Shown here: positions 9,516 to 18,682 of the stretch, in pieces
Layout: each line of letters starts with the position of its first letter
Numbering within the stretch: position 1 is the stretch's first letter
Source of the DNA: Streptomyces rubiginosohelvolus
GTDB taxonomy: Bacteria > Actinomycetota > Actinomycetes > Streptomycetales > Streptomycetaceae
DNA: 64,000 nt
Assembly: GCF_014649875.1 (NCBI RefSeq)
Contig: NZ_BMTW01000001.1
Location: 1-64,000, forward strand
Direction: 5' to 3'
Made by a program: the position numbers and the translations under genes
Notes under the pieces: generated by a model
The model's input: only the letters and a program-made list of their open reading frames with translations
What the model was told of the DNA's origin: nothing
Database searches by the model: none

Positions 9516-10482
9516 CGAGCGTCTCCTTCCAGAAGTGGCAGGCGCTGCGGCGCTGTTCGTCGACCTCGTAGAGCGGCGGCACATCGCTGCGGCACACGTC
9601 CTGGGCCATCGGGCAGCGGGGGTTGAAGGCGCAGCCGGGCGGGATGCGGGTGAGGTTGGGCGGCAGGCCCTGGATCGCGTACAGCTCCCGGCCCTTCTGG
9701 TCCAGGCGCGGGATCGACTGGAGGAGGCCCTTGGTGTACGGGTGGGCGGGGGCCTTGTAGATCTCGTGGACGGGGGCGGTCTCGACGATCCGGCCCGCGT
9801 ACATCACGGCGATCTTGTCGGCGACGTCGGCGACGACGCCGAGGTCGTGGGTGATCAGGATGAGGCCCATGTTCAGCTCGCGCTGGAGTTCCGCGAGGAG
9901 GTCCATGACCTGGGCCTGGACGGTGACGTCGAGGGCGGTGGTGGGCTCGTCGGCGATGATCAGGGACGGTTCGAGGGCCATCGCCATGGCGATCATGATG
10001 CGCTGGCGCATCCCGCCGGAGAACTGGTGCGGGTACTGGTTGACGCGTTCCTTCGCGGCGGGGATGCGGACCCGGTCCATCAGCTCGATGGCCTTGGCCT
10101 TGGCGTCCTTGCGGGACATGCCCCGGTGGACGACGAACATCTCGCCGAGCTGCTGGCCGACGGTGAGGACCGGGTTCAGCGAGGACAGGGCGTCCTGGAA
10201 GATCATGGCCATCTCCTGGCCGCGGATCTTGCGCCGCTCGTCCGGCTTGGCCTTCAGGAGGTCCTGGCCCTTGAAGAGGATCTCCCCGCCGGCGATCTTC
10301 CCGGGCGGCATGTCGAGGATGCCCATGACGGCCTGGGCGGTGACGGACTTGCCGGAGCCGGACTCACCGAGGACGGCGAGCGTCTCGCCTTCGGCCACCG
10401 AGTAGTTGACCCCGTTGACGGCCTTGGCGACGCCTTCGCGGGTGTGGAACTCCACGTACAGATCGCGCACTTCGAGCAACAT
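9505..10482 (-). CDS. Oligopeptide ABC transporter ATP-binding protein (OppD/DppD type), operon 1
   Basis: A 325-residue ATPase with Walker A GESGSGKS (39-46), signature FSGGMRQR, Walker [13 protein letters not shown] and the C-terminal oligopeptide-transporter extension containing [11 protein letters not shown]. It pairs with the overlapping OppF-type gene downstream to form the heterodimeric nucleotide-binding unit. ATG at 10482 lies 13 bp after the permease gene, with AGGAG in the gap. The protein is nearly collinear with 15606-16664 in operon 2. Confidence 0.9.
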   Translation of the reverse strand: MLLEVRDLYVEFHTREGVAKAVNGVNYSVAEGETLAVLGESGSGKSVTAQAVMGILDMPPGKIAGGEILFKGQDLLKAKPDERRKIRGQEMAMIFQDALSSLNPVLTVGQQLGEMFVVHRGMSRKDAKAKAIELMDRVRIPAAKERVNQYPHQFSGGMRQRIMIAMAMALEPSLIIADEPTTALDVTVQAQVMDLLAELQRELNMGLILITHDLGVVADVADKIAVMYAGRIVETAPVHEIYKAPAHPYTKGLLQSIPRLDQKGRELYAIQGLPPNLTRIPPGCAFNPRCPMAQDVCRSDVPPLYEVDEQRRSACHFWKETLDAR

Positions 10483-10495
10483 GGCAATCGGCTCC

Positions 10496-11473
10496 TCAGC
10501 GCAGCTTGGGGTCGAGGGCGTCGCGCACCGCGTCGCCGAGCATGATGAACGCGAGCACGGTGACCGCCAGCGCGCCGGCGGGCCAGAGCAGCATGTGCGG
10601 GGCGTTGCGGATGTAGTTGGAGGCCGCGGAGATGTCGATGCCCCAGGAGACGGCCGGGTCCTTCAGGCCGACGCCGAGGTAGGAGAGGGTCGCCTCCAGC
10701 GAGATGTACGTGCCGAGCGCGATGGTCGCCACGACGATGACGGGCGCGATGGCGTTCGGGGTGATGTGGCGCAGCATCATGCGGGAGTTGGAGGCGCCCA
10801 GCGCGCGGGCCGCCTGGACGTAGTCGTTCTGTTTGGCGGTGATGACCGAGCCACGGGCGATACGGGCGATCTGGGGCCAGCCGAGCAGCACGATGAACCC
10901 GACGACGGGCCAGACGGTGGAGCTGGTGACGACGGAGAGGAAGACCAGGCCGCCGAGGACGACGGGGATGCCGAAGAAGACGTCGGTGAGGCGGGAGAGG
11001 ATCGCGTCCCACCAGCCGCCGAAGAAGCCCGCGAGTCCGCCCAGGACGCTGCCGAGGATCGCGACGCCGAGGGTGGCGCAGACGCCGACGGTCACCGAGG
11101 TGCGGGTGCCGTAGACGACGCGGGTGTAGACGTCGCGGCCCTGCGGGTCGAAGCCGAAGGGGTGGCCGGGTTCGGAGCCCTTCTGGGCGTCGTCCAGGTT
11201 GGCCTGGAGGGGGTCGCCGCTCGCGATGAGCGAGGGCCAGATCGAGATGATCACCAGGAAGAGGATGACCAGCGAGGAGATGATGAAGACCGGGTTGCGG
11301 CGCAGGTCGCGCCAGGCGTCCGACCAGAGGCTGCGCGGCTTTCCGGCGGGCCCGGTGCCGTCGGGGCCGCCCGGGTTCTTCTCCAGGCTGGTGCCCTCCT
11401 CCATGGCGAGGTCCGTCGCGCCGCCGGCGCCCGCCTGGGAGATCGCTTCGTCCGGGGTCTGCGGCTCAGGCAT
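10496..11473 (-). CDS. Oligopeptide ABC transporter permease (OppC/DppC type), operon 1
   Basis: This 325-residue inner-membrane subunit has a soluble N-terminal tail of about 60 residues, a first membrane segment (about 63-82), a periplasmic-side loop with GFDPQGRDVYTRVVYG, and a BPD_transp_1 core containing the ATPase-contact loop (VQAARALGASNSRMMLRHITPN is the EAA-type region). Its ATG overlaps the end of the upstream permease gene by 8 bp. The block KPRSLWSDAWRDLRRNP is shared almost exactly with the operon 2 paralogue, evidence of duplication. Confidence 0.9.
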   Translation of the reverse strand: MPEPQTPDEAISQAGAGGATDLAMEEGTSLEKNPGGPDGTGPAGKPRSLWSDAWRDLRRNPVFIISSLVILFLVIISIWPSLIASGDPLQANLDDAQKGSEPGHPFGFDPQGRDVYTRVVYGTRTSVTVGVCATLGVAILGSVLGGLAGFFGGWWDAILSRLTDVFFGIPVVLGGLVFLSVVTSSTVWPVVGFIVLLGWPQIARIARGSVITAKQNDYVQAARALGASNSRMMLRHITPNAIAPVIVVATIALGTYISLEATLSYLGVGLKDPAVSWGIDISAASNYIRNAPHMLLWPAGALAVTVLAFIMLGDAVRDALDPKLR

Positions 11474-12389
11474 AGCGGATCCTCGGGTCGAGTACGGCGT
11501 ACAGGAGGTCGACGATCAGGTTGGCGGCCAGGAAGACCAGGACGAGGATCGTGACGAAGCCGACGACGGTCTGGGAGTTCTGCCGCAGGATGCCCTGGTA
11601 GAGCTGGTAGCCGACGCCGTGGATGTTGAAGATCCGCTCGGTGACGATGGCCCCGCCCATCAGCGCGCCGACGTCGGTGCCGATGAAGGTGACGACGGGG
11701 ATGAGCGAGTTGCGCAGCAGGTGCCGTACGACGACCCGGCGGCGGGGCAGGCCCTTGGCGACGGCGGTGCGTACGTAGTCGGCGCGGGCGTTCTCGGCGA
11801 TCGAGGTCCGGGTGAGCCGGGTGACGTAGGCGAGCGAGACCGAGGCGAGGACGAGCCCGGGGACGAGGAGTTCGTCGAAGGTGGGGTCGGCGGAGACCGA
11901 GGGCTTGATGATGCCCCACTTGACGCCCAGGAGGAGCTGGAGCAGCAGGCCGGTGACGAAGGTGGGGATGGCGATGACGATCAGCGTCAGGATGAGGACG
12001 GTGGTGTCGACGGGGCGGCCGCGCCGCAGACCGGTGACGACGCCGAGGCTGATGCCGATGACGACTTCGAAGACGACCGCGACGATGGTGAGCCGGATCG
12101 TGATGGGGAAGGCGGTGGCCATCAGCTCGGTGACCTTCTGCCCGTTGAACGCGGTGCCGAAGTCGCCGGTGAACACGTTGCCCATGTAGGTGAGGTATTG
12201 CTGCCAGACCGGCTTGTCGAGGCCGAACTCGGCCCGCAGCTGGGCGGCGGTGGCCGGGTCGCACTGGCGGTCGCCGCAGAGGCCCGCGATGGGGTCGCCC
12301 ATCACGTTCACCATGAGGAAGATCAACAGCGTGGTGCCGAAGAAGACGGGGATCATCTGCAGCAGCCGCCGGATCACATAACGTCCCAT
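11466..12389 (-). CDS. Oligopeptide ABC transporter permease (OppB/DppB type), operon 1
   Basis: A 307-residue permease beginning MGRYVIRRLLQMIPVFFG, the typical OppB N-terminus, with six predicted membrane segments and the EAA-type loop DYVRTAVAKGLPRRRVVVRH. The start at 12389 has GGAG 8 bases upstream; the in-frame extension to 12599 would run through the intergenic hairpin and is rejected. The gap to the upstream lipoprotein gene is 275 bp, unusually long inside an operon. Confidence 0.9.
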   Translation of the reverse strand: MGRYVIRRLLQMIPVFFGTTLLIFLMVNVMGDPIAGLCGDRQCDPATAAQLRAEFGLDKPVWQQYLTYMGNVFTGDFGTAFNGQKVTELMATAFPITIRLTIVAVVFEVVIGISLGVVTGLRRGRPVDTTVLILTLIVIAIPTFVTGLLLQLLLGVKWGIIKPSVSADPTFDELLVPGLVLASVSLAYVTRLTRTSIAENARADYVRTAVAKGLPRRRVVVRHLLRNSLIPVVTFIGTDVGALMGGAIVTERIFNIHGVGYQLYQGILRQNSQTVVGFVTILVLVFLAANLIVDLLYAVLDPRIRYA

Positions 12390-12606
12390 GAGGGGCTCCG
12401 GGGGTTGGGGGGTGCCTTGTCGGTCAGGCCGGATCAGGGAGCGGGGTCTGGTGCCGTGCATCGCAAGGCGGAGGAGGGAGTCGACGCGGAGCGTCGGTGA
12501 CCGACGACAACGCCGCGAGGTGCGGTGCCAGGCCACGCGAGCCCGGCCTGGCCGGCAAGGCACCCCCTGAGTTCGAGCAGTACCGGGCGGAGGGTGCATG
12601 GAGTGC

Positions 12607-12651
12607 GCGGACGGCCGGGCGCCGGTGTGTCGGGGCGTCCCGGCCGTCCGC
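12607..12651 (-). terminator. Intercistronic hairpin after the operon 1 lipoprotein gene
   Basis: Arms 12607-12619 (GCGGACGGCCGGG) and 12639-12651 form a perfect 13-bp stem with a 19-nt loop, 14 nt after the lipoprotein stop. It probably acts as a partial terminator or 3'-end stabiliser, so that more binding protein than permease is made. A hairpin lies at the same place in operon 2. Confidence 0.55.
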
Positions 12652-12664
12652 TTCGCTCAGCGCG

Positions 12665-14299
12665 TCACTTGACGGTGATCTCTTCGTAGACCGGGACGCT
12701 GAACGGGTTCAGCGCGACGTTGTCCACCCGGTCCGAGTAGCCGGCGCTGCCGTTCTGGTACCAGAGCGGGATGACCGGCATCTCCGTGACGAGGATCTTC
12801 TCCGCGTCCTGGAAGGTGGTGATCGCCTTGGCCTTGTCGCTCTCGGCGTTGGCCTTGTCGACCAGGTCGTCGAACTGCTGGTTGCTCCACTTGCCGTCGT
12901 TGGACGGGGCGTTGGTGTAGTAGAGCGGCTGGAGGAAGTTCTGGATCAGCGGGTAGTCCATCTGCCAGCCCGCGCGCCAGGCGCTGGTGAGCTTCTGGGT
13001 GGAGACCTGGGCGCGGAAGTCGGCGAAGGTGCCGACGGGTCCGCCGACGCAGGCCTTGTTGTTGCCCATGACGTTGTTGATGCTGTTGCAGACGGCGTCG
13101 ACCCATTCCTTGTGGGAGCCGGTGTCCGCGTTGTACGAGATCTTCAGCTGGCCGCCGGGGATGCCGCCGCCCTCGTCGATCAGCTTCTTGGCCTCGGCCT
13201 TGTTGTACGTGCACTCCTTGCCGCAGAGCCCTTCCTTGAAGCCGCCCTCCTCACCGAGGACCGGGGAGGTCCAGTCGGTGGCGGGGGTGCGGGTCTTCTG
13301 GAAGATCTGGTCGGTGATCTGCGGCCGGTTGATCGCCATCGAGAGGCCCTGGCGGACCTTGCGGGCGTCGTCGGTGTCCCACTCCTTCTCGTAGAAGGGG
13401 AAGGCGATGGTCTGGATGATGCCGGCGGGGGTGTTGATGTAGCGGTCGCCGAGGTCGGCCTCGACGTTGCGGAGCTGGGAGGCGGGGACGTCGTCGACGA
13501 GGTCGAGGTTGCCCGCGGTCAGGTCGGTGTAGGCGGTGTTGTTGTCGGTGAAGACCTTGAGGTCGACGCCGCCGTTCTTCGCCTTGTCGTCGCCCGGGTA
13601 GTCATCCCACCGGCGCAGGTTCATCGAGGAGCCCTTGGCGTACGACTCGATGGTGTACGGGCCGTTCCCGACGGGCTTGGAGAGCCAGGCGTCGTGGTCG
13701 TCGTAGAACGCCTTGGGCAGCGGGACGAAGGCGGAGTAGCCGAGGGTGTCGGGCCACAGGGAGAACTTCTGGGTGAGCTTGGCGGTGAAGGTCAGGTCGT
13801 CGACGACCTTCAGGCCTGACAGGGTCTCGGCGGAGGCGGACCCGGACTCCGGGTGGACCTTGTCGTAGCCCTCGATGTACTGGAAGAAGTAGGCGTTCTT
13901 CTGGTTGTTCTTCAGGGCCGCGCCGTAGTTCCAGGCGTCGACGAAGGAGTTGGCGGTGACCTTCTCGCCGTTGGAGAACGTCCAGCCGTCCTTGAGCTTG
14001 ATCGTGAAGTTCTGGGAGTCCGTCGAGTCGATGGACTCGGCGATCATGTTCTGGGCCTCGCCGGTCTTCGGGTCGTAGCGGATGAGTCCGCGGAAGACCA
14101 TGTCGAGGACCTTGCCGCCCTGGACCTCGTTGGTGTTGGCCGGCTCCAGCGGGTTCTGCGGGTCTCCCCAGGAGGAGCTGACGATGCCGTCGGCGCCGCC
14201 GCTGCCGCCACCGTCACCGTCACCGCCGCCGCAGGCCGTCGCTGCCAGGGCGACGGCCACCGCACATGCGGCCCACCTGACCTGTGTGGCTCCGCGCAT
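12665..14299 (-). CDS. Oligopeptide ABC transporter substrate-binding lipoprotein, operon 1
   Basis: A 544-residue family 5 extracellular solute-binding protein. The N-terminus MRGATQVRW is followed by a hydrophobic stretch and lipobox LAATAC with Cys23 as the lipidation site, then a Gly/Asp linker. The body contains the SBP_bac_5 pattern (DGWTFSNGEKVTANSFVDAWNY; GNGPYTIESY). ATG 14299 follows AGGAGGCACTTC. It is the first gene of the operon and its product delivers peptides to the two permeases. It is similar to the operon 2 lipoprotein, including the MRGA start and the ATACGGG lipidation region. Confidence 0.88.
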   Translation of the reverse strand: MRGATQVRWAACAVAVALAATACGGGDGDGGGSGGADGIVSSSWGDPQNPLEPANTNEVQGGKVLDMVFRGLIRYDPKTGEAQNMIAESIDSTDSQNFTIKLKDGWTFSNGEKVTANSFVDAWNYGAALKNNQKNAYFFQYIEGYDKVHPESGSASAETLSGLKVVDDLTFTAKLTQKFSLWPDTLGYSAFVPLPKAFYDDHDAWLSKPVGNGPYTIESYAKGSSMNLRRWDDYPGDDKAKNGGVDLKVFTDNNTAYTDLTAGNLDLVDDVPASQLRNVEADLGDRYINTPAGIIQTIAFPFYEKEWDTDDARKVRQGLSMAINRPQITDQIFQKTRTPATDWTSPVLGEEGGFKEGLCGKECTYNKAEAKKLIDEGGGIPGGQLKISYNADTGSHKEWVDAVCNSINNVMGNNKACVGGPVGTFADFRAQVSTQKLTSAWRAGWQMDYPLIQNFLQPLYYTNAPSNDGKWSNQQFDDLVDKANAESDKAKAITTFQDAEKILVTEMPVIPLWYQNGSAGYSDRVDNVALNPFSVPVYEEITVK

Positions 14300-14349
14300 G
14301 AAGTGCCTCCTAGAGTCATCGAGTAGCTCAATGCCTCATATCACCGCAT

Positions 14350-14360
14350 TACGTGACGTA
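14350..14360. promoter_or_regulatory. Palindrome in the operon 1 promoter region
   Basis: TACGTGACGTA is a perfect palindrome around a central G, flanked directly on both sides by CCGCAT (14344-14349 and 14361-14366). It lies about 50 bp upstream of the lipoprotein ATG, in the only gap between the two opp operons. It could be an operator; the regulator is unknown. Confidence 0.35.
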
Positions 14361-14408
14361 CCGCATGCGGGATTGCCCCGTACGGGCAGGAGGGCGGCGG
14401 ACACGACG

Positions 14409-14441
14409 GAGGCCCGGCCCCCTCGGAAGGGGCCGGGCCTC
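14409..14441 (-). terminator. Terminator of the BldK-like operon
   Basis: A perfect 13-bp stem (GAGGCCCGGCCCC at 14409-14421 with 14429-14441) around a 7-nt loop starts 24 nt after the last ATPase stop. It separates the two tandem opp operons. Confidence 0.75.
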
Positions 14442-14464
14442 GGTCGTTCGACCTGGGGGAGCGG

Positions 14465-15613
14465 TTACGCCGCGTGCACGACGTCCTTCTCCTCGGCGAA
14501 GTGGCACGCCGACTCGTGCGCGGCCGGGGTGGCCGCCGAGACGAAGCGCTCGGGGATCGCCAGCAGGGGCTCCTCCGTCGCGCAGCGGTCCTCCGCCTTC
14601 CAGCAGCGGGTGCGGAAGCGGCAGCCCGAGGGCGGGTTCGCCGGTGACGGAACGTCACCGGTGAGGATGATCCGCTCGCGTCCCTCGCGGGCCGACGGGT
14701 CGGGGACCGGGACCGCCGACAGCAGCGCCTGGGTGTAGGGGTGCGTCGGGTGGTCGTAGATCTGCGTGTCCGTGCCGATCTCGGCCATCTTGCCGAGGTA
14801 CATCACGCCGACCCGGTCGGAGATGTGCCGGACGATGGACAGGTCGTGCGCGATGAAGACGTAGGACAGGTTGAACTCGTCCTGGAGCTTCTCCATCAGG
14901 TTGATGACCTGGGCCTGCACCGACACGTCGAGCGCGGAGACCGGCTCGTCGCAGATGATGATCTCCGGGTTGAGCGCGAGGCCGCGGGCGATGCCGATGC
15001 GCTGGCGCTGGCCGCCGGAGAACTGGTGCGGGTACCGGTTGATGTACTCCGGGTTCAGACCCACGACGTCCAGGAGCTCCTGGACGCGGCGGCGCCGGTC
15101 GCCCTTCGGGGCCACCTCGGGGTGGATGTCGAAGGGCTCCCCGATGATGTCGCCGACCGTCATACGCGGGTTCAGCGAGGTGTACGGGTCCTGGAACACC
15201 ATCTGGATGTTGCGGCGGACGGCCTTCAGCGCGCGCCCGGACAGCTTGGTGATGTCCTGGCCCTTGTAGAAGACCTCGCCTGCGGTCGCCCGCTCCAGGG
15301 TCATCAGGAGCTTGGCGACCGTGGACTTGCCACAGCCGGACTCGCCCACGATGCCCAGGGTCTCACCGGCGTACAGGTCGAAGGAGATGCCGTCGACGGC
15401 CTTGACCGCGCCGATCTGCTTCTTGAAGAGGATGCCCTGGGTCAGCGGGAAGTGCTTGACCAGGTTGCGCACCTGGAGGATCGGCTCGCCCTGGCTGACC
15501 GGCGCGTCGATGGCGGCTACGGCCTCCGCCTCGGTCGCGGCGTCCACCGTCTCCACCTCGGAGACGTTCGGGGTGGCGTCCACGGGCCCCTGCTCCTTCT
15601 TGAGCTCAGCCAT
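14465..15613 (-). CDS. bldKE: BldK-type oligopeptide ABC transporter ATP-binding protein (OppF type)
   Basis: A 382-residue ATPase with Walker A GESGCGKS (90-97), signature FSGGQRQR, Walker [13 protein letters not shown] and the C-terminal Cys-rich oligo_HPY region. The start overlaps the OppD-type stop by 8 bp. It is the last gene of the operon and is followed by a strong hairpin. The BldK name rests on the operon lying next to typA with a second, tandem opp operon beyond it, the arrangement I remember at the S. coelicolor bldK locus. BldK imports an extracellular peptide signal needed for aerial growth. Confidence 0.85.
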   Translation of the reverse strand: MAELKKEQGPVDATPNVSEVETVDAATEAEAVAAIDAPVSQGEPILQVRNLVKHFPLTQGILFKKQIGAVKAVDGISFDLYAGETLGIVGESGCGKSTVAKLLMTLERATAGEVFYKGQDITKLSGRALKAVRRNIQMVFQDPYTSLNPRMTVGDIIGEPFDIHPEVAPKGDRRRRVQELLDVVGLNPEYINRYPHQFSGGQRQRIGIARGLALNPEIIICDEPVSALDVSVQAQVINLMEKLQDEFNLSYVFIAHDLSIVRHISDRVGVMYLGKMAEIGTDTQIYDHPTHPYTQALLSAVPVPDPSAREGRERIILTGDVPSPANPPSGCRFRTRCWKAEDRCATEEPLLAIPERFVSAATPAAHESACHFAEEKDVVHAA

Positions 15614-16664
15614 GGATCGTCTCCTTCCAGAAGTGGCACGCGCTGCCGCGGCCGACCAGCTCGAGGCCGTCCTGCTCGGTCACCGGGGCGAGCGGCGGAA
15701 TCTCGGTACGGCAGATGTCCTGTGCCTTGGGGCAGCGCGGGCTGAAGGCACAGCCCGCGGGGATACGCGTCAGGTTGGGCGGCAGCCCCTTGATCGCGTA
15801 GAGCTCCTGGCCCTTCTGGTCCAGGCGCGGGATCGAGTCGAGCAGACCCCTGGTGTACGGGTGGGCCGGGCGGCTGTACAGCTCGCCGACCGGGGCCGTC
15901 TCCACGATCCGGCCCGCGTACATCACGGCGATCTTGTCCGCGACGTCGGCGACGACGCCGAGGTCGTGGGTGATCAGGATCAGACCCATGTTGTACTCGC
16001 GCTGAAGCTCGGCCAGCAGGTCCATGACCTGGGCCTGCACCGTCACGTCGAGCGCGGTGGTCGGCTCGTCGGCGATGATCAGGTCCGGCTCCAGGGCCAG
16101 CGCCATGGCGATCATGATGCGCTGGCGCATACCGCCGGAGAACTGGTGCGGGTAGTCCGAGATGCGGGCCGCCGCCGCCGGGATCTTGACCTGGTCCATC
16201 AGCTCGATGGACTTGGCCTTGGCGTCCTTGCGGGACAGACCCTGGTGCACCCGGAACATCTCGCCGAGCTGGTAGCCGACGGTGAGGACCGGGTTCAGCG
16301 AGGACAGCGCGTCCTGGAAGATCATCGCGATCTTGCGGCCGCGGATCTTCCGGCGCTCCTCGTTGGACATCTTCAGCATGTCCTGGCCGCGGAAGAGGAT
16401 CTCGCCCTGCGTGATCTTCCCGGGCGGCATGTCGAGGATGCCCATGATGGTCTGCGCGGTCACGGACTTGCCGGAGCCGGACTCGCCGAGCACGGCGAGC
16501 GTCTCGCCGGCGCTGACGGTGTAGTTCACACCGTTGACCGCCTTGGCCACACCGTCGCGGGTGTGGAACTCCACGTGCAGGTCACGGACGTCGAGCAGTG
16601 GACCGTCGCCACTCACGGACTCCCGCGGTGCGGGGACGTGAGCCGTCTTGTCGATGGTGGTCAC
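15606..16664 (-). CDS. bldKD: BldK-type oligopeptide ABC transporter ATP-binding protein (OppD type)
   Basis: A 352-residue ATPase with Walker A GESGSGKS (60-67), FSGGMRQR and [12 protein letters not shown], and a C-terminal extension with [10 protein letters not shown]. The start is GTG at 16664, with GGGAGG 7-12 bases upstream. A longer in-frame extension to 16826 lies inside the permease gene and has no ribosome site. It forms the nucleotide-binding heterodimer with the overlapping OppF-type product. Confidence 0.87.
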   Translation of the reverse strand: MTTIDKTAHVPAPRESVSGDGPLLDVRDLHVEFHTRDGVAKAVNGVNYTVSAGETLAVLGESGSGKSVTAQTIMGILDMPPGKITQGEILFRGQDMLKMSNEERRKIRGRKIAMIFQDALSSLNPVLTVGYQLGEMFRVHQGLSRKDAKAKSIELMDQVKIPAAAARISDYPHQFSGGMRQRIMIAMALALEPDLIIADEPTTALDVTVQAQVMDLLAELQREYNMGLILITHDLGVVADVADKIAVMYAGRIVETAPVGELYSRPAHPYTRGLLDSIPRLDQKGQELYAIKGLPPNLTRIPAGCAFSPRCPKAQDICRTEIPPLAPVTEQDGLELVGRGSACHFWKETIHG

Positions 16665-16675
16665 GAACGCCTCCC

Positions 16676-17632
16676 TCAGCGCATCTTGGGGTCGAGGGCG
16701 TTGCGGACCGCATCGCCGAACATCAGGAAGGACAGCACCGTGATCGAGACCATCACCGAGGGGATGATCAGGACCGTCGGAACGTTGCGGAGCTGGTCCT
16801 TCGCGGCGGAGACATCGATACCCCACGAGACCGTCGGCTCGGCGAGGCCGATACCGAGGAACGACAGGGTGGCCTCGGCGGCGATGTAGCCGCCGAGCGC
16901 GATGGTGGCGACCACGATCACCGGAGCGATGGCGTTCGGCAGGATGTGCCGCGTCATGATCCGGGTGGTGGAGGCGCCCAGGGCCTTGGCGGCGACCACG
17001 TAGTCGGCCTGCTTGATCGTGATGACCGAGCCACGGGCGACACGGGCGATGGACGTCCAGCCGAGGAAGGACAGGGAGAGGATCACGACCCAGACGGAGC
17101 GCTCCTCGAAGGTGGTCAGGATGACCATGGCGCCGACGATGAAGGGGACGCCGAAGAAGACGTCGGTGATCCGCGAGAGGACCGTGTCGATCCAGCCGCC
17201 GAAGTATCCGGCGAGCATCCCGATCACCAGGCCGGTGATGGTGACCGCGATGGTCACGATCACGCCGACCATGATGGACGCGCGGGCTCCGTAGATCAGA
17301 CGCGCGTAGATGGAGCGGCCCTGGACGTCGTAACCGAGCCAGTCGGGGGCGAAGAAGTGTCCCCAGTTCGGCTTCTGGAGGTAGTGCTCGGCCAGGTTGG
17401 CGTCGCGCGGCGAGGCGCTGGTGAACAGACCCGGGAAGATCGCCATGACGGTGAGCAGCAGGATCAGCACCATCGAGACGAGGAAGAGCGGGTTGCGACG
17501 CAGGTCGTGCCAGGCGTCGGACCAGAGGCTGCGCGGCTTGCCGGGCGCGGGGCCGGAGTCCGTCGTGGTCGGTGTCTGAGCTGCGGCGGCCGAAGCGTCG
17601 GTGCTCTTGGTCAGTGCGGTGGTGTCAGGCAT
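16676..17632 (-). CDS. bldKC: BldK-type oligopeptide ABC transporter permease (OppC type)
   Basis: A 318-residue permease with a 45-residue soluble N-terminus, six predicted membrane segments and the EAA-type loop around DYVVAAKALGASTTRIMTRH. KPRSLWSDAWHDLRRNP just before the first membrane segment is shared with the operon 1 paralogue. The start overlaps the previous permease by 8 bp. Confidence 0.87.
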   Translation of the reverse strand: MPDTTALTKSTDASAAAAQTPTTTDSGPAPGKPRSLWSDAWHDLRRNPLFLVSMVLILLLTVMAIFPGLFTSASPRDANLAEHYLQKPNWGHFFAPDWLGYDVQGRSIYARLIYGARASIMVGVIVTIAVTITGLVIGMLAGYFGGWIDTVLSRITDVFFGVPFIVGAMVILTTFEERSVWVVILSLSFLGWTSIARVARGSVITIKQADYVVAAKALGASTTRIMTRHILPNAIAPVIVVATIALGGYIAAEATLSFLGIGLAEPTVSWGIDVSAAKDQLRNVPTVLIIPSVMVSITVLSFLMFGDAVRNALDPKMR

Positions 17633-18554
17633 ACCGGATCCTCGGGTCCAGGACCGCGTAGAGCAGGTCGACGAGCAGGCTGCAGACGAGGTAGACGATG
17701 ACGAGCAACGTCACGATCCCGACGACCGTGGCACCCTCACGCTTGGACAGGGCCTCGAAGACGAGGGATCCGACGCCCTTGATGTTGAAGATGCCCTCGG
17801 TCACGATCGCGCCGCCCATCAGAGCGCCGATGTCGGTGCCGAGGAAGGTGACGACCGGGATGAGCGAGTTGCGCATCAGGTGGATGCCGACGATGCGGCG
17901 GCGCGGCAGGCCCTTGGCGACAGCCGTACGGATGTAGTCGGCGCGGATGTTCTCGGCGACCGAGGTACGGGTGAGCCGGGCCACGTAGGCGAGGGACAGC
18001 GACGCCAGCACGATGGCCGGCATGATCAGCTCGCCGTTGGTGGGTTCGAGACTCACGTTGGGCTTGGCGATGCCGAGCTGGAACGCGAAGAAGTACTGAA
18101 CGAGGAAGCCCAGCACGAAGGACGGCATGGAGATGAGCACCAGCGTCAGACCGAGCAGACCGCGGTCCCGGAGCGATTCCGCCTTCAGACCGGCGATGAT
18201 GCCGAGCGAGATACCGGCGACGACCGTGAAGACGAAGGCGAAGATCGCCAGTCTGACGGTGATCGGGTAGGCGTCGGCGATGACTTCGGCGACCGGACGC
18301 TGCGTTCCGATCTGGGTGCCGAAGTCGCCCTGGAACAGATTGCCCAGGTAGTTCAGATACTGCTGCCAGATCGGCTGGTCGAGGCCGTACTCGGCCTTCA
18401 GAGCGGCGATCTGCGATGCGTCTACATGCTGTTCACCGGCAAGTGCTCTGACGGGGTCGCCGGGCAGTGCGTACATCATCAGGAAGACCAGCAGGGTCGA
18501 CCCGATGAAGACCGGGATCATCTGGAGCAGTCGTCGTGCGACATAACGCCCCAT
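17625..18554 (-). CDS. bldKA: BldK-type oligopeptide ABC transporter permease (OppB type)
   Basis: A 309-residue permease beginning MGRYVARRLLQMIPVFIG, with six predicted membrane segments and the ATPase-contact loop DYIRTAVAKGLPRRRIVGIH. The ATG at 18554 is preceded by GGAGGC. The letter A is given by elimination: in published bldK loci one permease is A and the other C, and I am not certain that gene order is the same in every species. Confidence 0.83.
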   Translation of the reverse strand: MGRYVARRLLQMIPVFIGSTLLVFLMMYALPGDPVRALAGEQHVDASQIAALKAEYGLDQPIWQQYLNYLGNLFQGDFGTQIGTQRPVAEVIADAYPITVRLAIFAFVFTVVAGISLGIIAGLKAESLRDRGLLGLTLVLISMPSFVLGFLVQYFFAFQLGIAKPNVSLEPTNGELIMPAIVLASLSLAYVARLTRTSVAENIRADYIRTAVAKGLPRRRIVGIHLMRNSLIPVVTFLGTDIGALMGGAIVTEGIFNIKGVGSLVFEALSKREGATVVGIVTLLVIVYLVCSLLVDLLYAVLDPRIRYA

Positions 18555-18580
18555 GGGTGCCTCCGTGTGGGGATAACTGC

Positions 18581-18620
18581 GGCGTGGGGGCCGCCTCTTC
18601 GCAGAGACGACCCCCACGCC
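18581..18620 (-). terminator. Intercistronic hairpin after the BldK-type lipoprotein gene
   Basis: Arms 18581-18590 (GGCGTGGGGG) and 18611-18620 pair perfectly, and the 20-nt loop holds a second 4-bp stem (CTCT/AGAG) closed by TCGC. It begins about 60 nt after the lipoprotein stop and 27 nt before the permease start. It probably reduces read-through or protects the upstream message. Confidence 0.5.
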
Positions 18621-18682
18621 TCCGGCCGCGCCGACGGACGGCGCGGGCGGATGACGGCCAGTTGGGGAATGACCCGCAGGCG

